DNA from: Solobacterium sp. UBA3691 | GTDB taxonomy: Bacteria; Bacillota_I; Bacilli_A; Erysipelotrichales; Erysipelotrichaceae | Reading direction: 5' to 3' | Assembly: GCA_002372175.1 (NCBI GenBank) | Contig: DFIS01000053.1 | Location: 2,404 to 11,994, forward strand | Length of the DNA: 9,591 nt | Shown here: positions 5,795-9,591 of the stretch, in pieces | Layout of the letters: each line of letters starts with the position of its first letter | Position numbering within the stretch: position 1 is the first letter of the stretch | Notes under the pieces: generated by a model | What the model was told of the DNA's origin: nothing | What the model saw: only the letters and a program-made list of their open reading frames with translations | Databases searched by the model: none | Translations under genes and position numbers: made by a program

Positions 5795-6954
5795 CTGCAG
5801 CAATCCTCCAGTACCTGTACCAGTCTGTCCATGTCTTCTCTGTTGTTGTAGTAGTGTACAGCTATGCGCATGGCTCTTTCCGCCCCGTACATCCTGCCGT
5901 CACGGATATGCGCCGCGATCCCTGCCTTCTTCAGACAGTCATCCGTGATCCTGCAGTCCTTTCCAAACGTCAGGATAATGATGCCGCTGCGGTTCTTCTG
6001 CGGATAGTCAGACCAGAACGTCACCTCCGGTACAGCTTCCAGACGTTCCTCCAGATATCTGTTCAGTGACAGGATATATGTCTCGATCTCTTCCCTGCCA
6101 AGGGTGTTGTATCTCTCTGCCGTAAGACCAAGACACCGTATCCCTGCAACATTGGGATACCCGTACTCATAGCGGGACGCTGTCTCCGAGAGTTCGAGAT
6201 GATCCTTCTCCGTAAACAGATCTCTGTCAGCCATCCATCCGGCACTTCTCTGCACAAGATACCTGCGCAGCTCTTCACTGACATACGCATACCCGGTACC
6301 GCCGAAGCCCATCATCCACTTGTAGTCATTGCCGGCCAGAAAATCGATATGCATATTCCGGACATCGATCTGTACAGCCCCGGCTGCCTGTGCCGCATCT
6401 GCCGCAAAGATAATACCGCGCTCATGACACCAGGCACCGATCTTCTCCGCATCGATACGGTAACCGGTCGAATTCTCCACCAGGTCCAGCGATACCACCC
6501 GTGTATGTTCATCCGCATACTTCTCGATCAAAGCTGTATCAACGACCCCGCATACCGGTGTGATCTTCCGTATCTCGACATCCTTTACTTCCTGGAAGTG
6601 CCAGACATACTTCTGTCCGAAGAAAGCCTCATCACTGATCAGCACATTATCTCCCGGCTGCAGCTGCAGACCCTCAACAAGGATACGCATCATCTCAGAC
6701 GTATTACTGCCGAAACAGATATCCTCTGCAGCACAGCCAAGCATCTCTGCAACAGCAGCCCGGCTTCTTCTTAACATCTCGACCGTACCGTAACCGCCCC
6801 AGTCGGCATCCCCGCCGATCATCAGCCTGCCATCCTGATACTTCTTTACGGCATCATAGGCATACTGCGGCACGAGACCTGTCGCACCTGTATCCAGATA
6901 ACATTGCGTCAGCGCTGCCGGAAACTGTTTTCTCTCTTCTTCAAATTTGTTCAT
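5791..6954 (-). CDS. Class V PLP-dependent aminotransferase/lyase
   Basis: This 387-residue fold-type I PLP enzyme belongs to the aminotransferase class V group, which includes cysteine desulfurases, kynureninase and isopenicillin-N epimerase. YLDTGATGLVP is the N-terminal substrate loop, FGSNTSEMMRIL (81-92) the cofactor-phosphate region, AADAAQAAG carries D186 and Q189 that hold the PLP ring, and NDYKWMMGFGGTG carries the Schiff-base lysine K212. Cysteine desulfurases have His before this lysine and a catalytic Cys in a late loop. Here there is Tyr211, and the loop HIRDGRMYGAERAMRIAVHY has no Cys. A sulfur-transfer role is therefore unlikely; a lyase, epimerase or aminotransferase is more so. 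AGAGG lies ahead of ATG 6954, 9 nt after the permease stop. Confidence 0.85.
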   Translation of the reverse strand: MNKFEEERKQFPAALTQCYLDTGATGLVPQYAYDAVKKYQDGRLMIGGDADWGGYGTVEMLRRSRAAVAEMLGCAAEDICFGSNTSEMMRILVEGLQLQPGDNVLISDEAFFGQKYVWHFQEVKDVEIRKITPVCGVVDTALIEKYADEHTRVVSLDLVENSTGYRIDAEKIGAWCHERGIIFAADAAQAAGAVQIDVRNMHIDFLAGNDYKWMMGFGGTGYAYVSEELRRYLVQRSAGWMADRDLFTEKDHLELSETASRYEYGYPNVAGIRCLGLTAERYNTLGREEIETYILSLNRYLEERLEAVPEVTFWSDYPQKNRSGIIILTFGKDCRITDDCLKKAGIAAHIRDGRMYGAERAMRIAVHYYNNREDMDRLVQVLEDCCR

Positions 6955-6963
6955 ACCTGCCTC

Positions 6964-7902
6964 TTACAGATAACCAAGTGTACCAAGGATCGTGACCCCG
7001 GCAATAAACGTCGGGATGACCAGGATCGTCGATACCAGTATGATCTGTGCCGCCAGATCCCCGTCACCCTTCATCTCCACACTCATGGCATAGGAAGATA
7101 CCGCGATCGGCCCTCCCATCAGCACCAGAATACTGACCAGCACAGCCTCCCGATACCCCAGCAGGACAGCACCCGAGAGAGAGATCAGCGGCAGGACGAT
7201 CAGCCGGACAAAACAGAAAACACCCAGGATCTTCGCATTCTCCCGGAGTGATGAAAACTCAAAGAGACCGCCGAGGACGAATAATGCCAGCGGTGTCGTC
7301 ATGCGGTTGGCCGTCGTCAGTACATTCATGACCATGGACGGAAGGGAGATATGCAGAAGCTGCAGGAAGATCGCCGCCAGTGCTGCCATGATCATCGGGT
7401 TCTTCAGCACATGGATCACCGTATGCGCAAGATCCGACTTCTCTCCCGAATATCTTTCCAGGATCAATGTCGCTGCCAGATTAAAGTACGGCACGAACCA
7501 CGCAGCCAGTAAAGACGGTATACCCGCAGCCGCATCCCCGTAGATACTCTGTACAAGCGGCGGTCCCAGGATAACAAAGTTTCCCCGGATCAGATCCTGG
7601 ACGATAACACCCTTCTTACTGTCCGGAAGTGATGATCTTCTCATCACCAGCATGCCTACCAGAGCCGTCGCCGTGATGCACACAAAACAGTACAGGATCA
7701 GCTTCGGATCCATCATTGAACGCAGATCGGCACTGACAATATTCATGAACAATGTCAGCGGCAGACTGAAACGAAATACAAAACGGTTGAATTCACGAAA
7801 TGACTGTTTGGATATCATCCCCGTTCTTCCTGTCAGCACACCCAACAGAATCATGGCGGTGATCGGAAGAATCGCATTGACCGCAATCACAAAACTGCCC
7901 AT
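6964..7902 (-). CDS. AEC-family (auxin efflux carrier-like) permease
   Basis: This 312-residue membrane protein has about ten hydrophobic segments along its length, as usual for the AEC family of secondary transporters, which move organic acids such as malate. Family marks are FVFRFSLPLTLFMNI (41-55), RGNFVILGPPLVQSIYG (106-122) in the middle and GGPIAVSSYAMSVEM near the end. The substrate cannot be told. AGGAG overlaps the TAG stop of the metallophosphoesterase gene and lies 8 nt before ATG 7902, and the next gene starts 9 nt after its stop, so it is co-transcribed with both. Being next to the PLP enzyme, it may carry that enzyme's substrate or product (inference). Confidence 0.88.
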   Translation of the reverse strand: MGSFVIAVNAILPITAMILLGVLTGRTGMISKQSFREFNRFVFRFSLPLTLFMNIVSADLRSMMDPKLILYCFVCITATALVGMLVMRRSSLPDSKKGVIVQDLIRGNFVILGPPLVQSIYGDAAAGIPSLLAAWFVPYFNLAATLILERYSGEKSDLAHTVIHVLKNPMIMAALAAIFLQLLHISLPSMVMNVLTTANRMTTPLALFVLGGLFEFSSLRENAKILGVFCFVRLIVLPLISLSGAVLLGYREAVLVSILVLMGGPIAVSSYAMSVEMKGDGDLAAQIILVSTILVIPTFIAGVTILGTLGYL

Positions 7903-7913
7903 ATCCGCAACTC

Positions 7914-9065
7914 CTAATATCTAAATTCCAGATGATCTGCCGGCAGCGGCTTCGCTTTCAGCACACTGCTGATCCAGGGACCATAGTTCGTATTCTTCAG
8001 GGCTGCCATCATATCCTCATAGTACGGATCCCGTCTGATCTCACTGATATGATCACCAACGGTACCATCTCCGTACCAGGCAAAATACCTCATCACAAGA
8101 TCCAGCACGCCATCCACTCTCCCGGGATCCGTGCCTTCTCTTTCGCATATACCGCGGAAGACTGTGCGCATCTCTTCATTGCGCTGATTCTCCTTATCCA
8201 GGATATTGCTGAGAATATCCGCATCCATCCGGGCCAGATCCACCATCTCCGTATGATATACAAAGTCTCTGTCAAAGCACTCCAATACACCCATCGTATG
8301 CGGACGCATCATGGGCATACCGGAGATGATCTCATACATCTTCTGCTTATGCAGGATCACCTGATTGTGCTGATGCCCGCTGAAGCACAGCTCCACGCCG
8401 TAATCCTTCAGCAGTTTATACAGATCGTTATTCTTTATCCGGTAGTATCCGCGGCTGTCTTCGGTCAGTACACTGTGATGTGACAGGAAGATGATCTTAT
8501 GTCCAAGCTTCTTCTGTATCTTCAGCTGTTCCTTCAGCCAGGTCATTGTCGAAGCCGGAAAAGAACCGCCTACGCCGCTTGTGCAGTAACTGTCATCCAT
8601 CGCAAAGAAGACCGTATCATTGACTGTTTTGATATAACTCAGGGTCTCGGCATCTCTTTCTTCCGGTTCCAGCAGCGGGAAGTAGAGCTCTTCATACATC
8701 TCTTTCGTACAGAGATCCTTGTCATGATTGCCCGTTGTCAGGATCACCGTGATCCCGGCATCCTTCATCTTCTGCAGAATATCCGTCAGTGCGATGATAT
8801 CTTTACGTCTGCCGCTGTTTGTATTATCTCCGGTCATGATGAAAACATCCGGTTTCATTTCGATGACCTGTGATGCCATGGCTTCCGTCACCTGCCGGGC
8901 ATAATACATTGCCGGGACGATATCCCCGTTGACATCCGACTGTACCGTGAAATGAAGATCCGAAGTAATCACTGCCCGCAGTGTTTCCTGTTCATGTCTG
9001 TTACCCATACATGCGCACAAACCAAGCGACAGCACTGCCGTGATCAGCAGTCTGCTAAACTTCAA
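7914..9065 (-). CDS. Calcineurin-type metallophosphoesterase lipoprotein
   Basis: This 383-residue protein is exported and probably lipid-anchored: MKFSRLLITAVLSLGLCAC ends at C19 in LCAC, an acceptable lipobox. All metallophosphoesterase motifs are present: DLH (D36, H38), GDN (79-81), GNHD (112-115), SHH (195-197) and GHQH (230-233). Together they bind two metal ions and cleave phosphate esters or diesters outside the cell. The last 130 residues follow the catalytic core and are not recognised. The start is TTG at 9065, 11 nt inside the end of the Dabb gene with no ribosome site of its own. The first ATG (codon 20) would remove the signal peptide and lipobox. Translation is probably coupled to the gene before it. 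Confidence 0.85.
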   Translation of the reverse strand: MKFSRLLITAVLSLGLCACMGNRHEQETLRAVITSDLHFTVQSDVNGDIVPAMYYARQVTEAMASQVIEMKPDVFIMTGDNTNSGRRKDIIALTDILQKMKDAGITVILTTGNHDKDLCTKEMYEELYFPLLEPEERDAETLSYIKTVNDTVFFAMDDSYCTSGVGGSFPASTMTWLKEQLKIQKKLGHKIIFLSHHSVLTEDSRGYYRIKNNDLYKLLKDYGVELCFSGHQHNQVILHKQKMYEIISGMPMMRPHTMGVLECFDRDFVYHTEMVDLARMDADILSNILDKENQRNEEMRTVFRGICEREGTDPGRVDGVLDLVMRYFAWYGDGTVGDHISEIRRDPYYEDMMAALKNTNYGPWISSVLKAKPLPADHLEFRY

Positions 9066-9357
9066 AGTCGAAACAAGCCCGTACAGCCGTTACCGGTACG
9101 ATCAGTTCATCCTTGACCTTCACATGGGCAGGATGTCCGGCATAATACGCAAGAGCTTCTGTATCTGTTACTGTTGAGTCCAGCATGATATCAAAGTTGG
9201 AAGTCGGCAGTCCCTCCGTATATACATGGATATCTGTAAGGCCCTCGATCTTCCCTGCCAGTCCCTCAAGACCGGCCTTGATCTCTGATGCACACTGCTG
9301 TTTCTGTTCTGATGACAGTTCCTCTTTGAATTTCCAGAGAATGATATGCTTAACCAT
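9055..9357 (-). CDS. Dabb (stress-responsive A/B barrel) domain protein
   Basis: This 100-residue cytoplasmic protein matches the single-domain Dabb family of small ferredoxin-like dimeric barrels. MVKHIILWKFKEEL opens it, a central GLTDIHVYTEGL and SNFDIMLDSTV follow, and AYYAGHPAHVKVKDEL comes near the end, before a short tail. The biochemical role of bacterial members is mostly unknown; some relatives catalyse ring closure or act in stress. GAGGT lies 7 nt before the ATG at 9357. A longer frame to 9411 crosses the promoter and is rejected. It is the first gene of the six-gene operon and overlaps the next by 11 nt. Confidence 0.88.
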   Translation of the reverse strand: MVKHIILWKFKEELSSEQKQQCASEIKAGLEGLAGKIEGLTDIHVYTEGLPTSNFDIMLDSTVTDTEALAYYAGHPAHVKVKDELIVPVTAVRACFDFEV

Positions 9358-9378
9358 AACTGTTACCTCACTGCAGAT

Positions 9379-9387
9379 ATTATACCA
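9379..9387 (-). promoter_or_regulatory. Extended -10 promoter of the six-gene operon
   Basis: Leftward this reads TGGTATAAT, a perfect -10 with the TGn extension, 21 nt before the Dabb ATG. The predicted start is near 9372, with a 15-nt leader holding the GAGGT ribosome site. The -35 match is poor, which an extended -10 can tolerate. It is the only clear promoter found ahead of the genes down to 4053. Confidence 0.6.
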
Positions 9388-9410
9388 AGGATATGTCTCT
9401 GCGTGTGTCA

Positions 9411-9440
9411 TTGCGAAGCACCCGTTACAGGCAGTAAAAT
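9411..9440 (+). promoter_or_regulatory. Probable udk promoter
   Basis: TTGCGA (9411-9416) and TAAAAT (9435-9440) lie 18 nt apart, matching the -35 box at four of six and the -10 box at five of six positions. The predicted start is near 9447. It is divergent from the Dabb operon promoter; both lie in a 110-bp gap. Confidence 0.45.
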
Positions 9441-9459
9441 AACAGTAACAGATAACGGG
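9421..9459. repeat. CCCGTTA/TAACGGG inverted repeat around the udk -10 box
   Basis: CCCGTTA (9421-9427) and TAACGGG (9453-9459) are perfect 7-bp inverted repeats 25 nt apart. They enclose the -10 box and the predicted start, and the right arm runs into the ribosome site GGGAG (9457-9461). Since the left arm lies upstream of the predicted start, a protein-binding role is likelier than an RNA hairpin, unless a transcript enters from further left. Confidence 0.35.
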
Positions 9460-9467
9460 AGAATACT

Positions 9468-9591
9468 ATGAATAAGCCTATCGTGATCGGTATCGCCGGC
9501 GGCAGTGCTTCCGGCAAAACATCTATCGCCAGAAGGATCCAGGAGACCTTCGCAGACCGTAAATCGGTACTGATCATCCGTCAGGATGACT
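9468..9591 (+). CDS. udk: Uridine kinase, 5' end only
   Basis: Uridine kinase phosphorylates uridine and cytidine for pyrimidine salvage in the cytoplasm. The visible 41 codons run MNKPIVIGIAGGSASGKTSI and on to IIRQDD. GIAGGSASGKTS is the P-loop (about 8-19), and the closing QDD matches the QDxYY region that follows strand 2 in the family. A phosphoribulokinase-like relative cannot be ruled out from so short a piece. GGGAG lies 6 nt before the ATG at 9468. It reads away from the Dabb operon and continues past the window. Confidence 0.85.
   Translation, partial: MNKPIVIGIAGGSASGKTSIARRIQETFADRKSVLIIRQDD

Noticed and set aside
5795..5803. TTG start for the ATPase
   Set aside because: It touches GGAGGA directly; ATG 5794 has a workable 9-nt spacing and the common ATGA overlap.
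6199..6774. A 191-codon rightward open frame
   Set aside because: It is antisense to the PLP enzyme, whose motifs in the opposite frame are unmistakable.
9358..9411. N-terminal extension of the Dabb protein
   Set aside because: It crosses the extended -10 box, and GAGGT is correctly placed for ATG 9357, where the family sequence starts.

Overview
The window looks like chromosomal DNA from a Gram-positive, gut-type Bacillota, perhaps Erysipelotrichia or Lachnospiraceae. This rests on strong purine-rich Shine-Dalgarno sites, three lipoprotein signal peptides, AraC-type control beside a hexuronate gene, a cre-like site and tightly packed short-spaced genes. The exact taxon cannot be read from the window. 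No tRNA, rRNA, CRISPR array, insertion sequence or phage gene was seen.

Left part (1-2047): the leftward gene uxuA (mannonate dehydratase), cut by the window edge, diverges from an AraC-family regulator. The 116-bp gap between them holds a perfect -10 box for uxuA. A bidirectional hairpin terminator follows the regulator.

Scar (2093-2390): two gene tails sit back to back. One is the leftward C-terminal end of a 3-hydroxyisobutyrate/tartronate-semialdehyde reductase-type dehydrogenase. The other is a rightward tail resembling an ABC-transporter substrate-binding protein. Both have lost their 5' parts at the same junction near 2206, as if one deletion removed the shared promoter region of a divergent pair.

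Centre and right (2447-9357): seven leftward genes. Six are packed as one probable operon, in transcription order: a Dabb-domain protein, a metallophosphoesterase lipoprotein (TTG start), an AEC-family permease, a class V PLP-dependent enzyme, a COG3910-type ATPase and a transglutaminase-like lipoprotein. Spacings run from an 11-nt overlap to a 17-nt gap, and an extended -10 promoter lies ahead of the first gene. After a 103-bp gap comes a GH32-like glycosidase lipoprotein. That gap has its own -10 box, a cre-like site, a TGCACA dyad and a perfect 8-bp palindrome in the leader.

Right edge (9468-9591): the first 41 codons of a uridine kinase gene (udk), divergent from the operon.

Two themes emerge. 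The first is carbohydrate use: uxuA, the AraC regulator, the GH32-like lipoprotein and sugar-acid gene remnants, with a decamer shared between the uxuA/regulator gap and the GH32 leader. The second is an uncharacterised six-gene operon joining two surface-anchored enzymes to a permease, a PLP enzyme and a stand-alone ATPase. Its joint function cannot be told from sequence alone and it is the best candidate here for an undescribed system.
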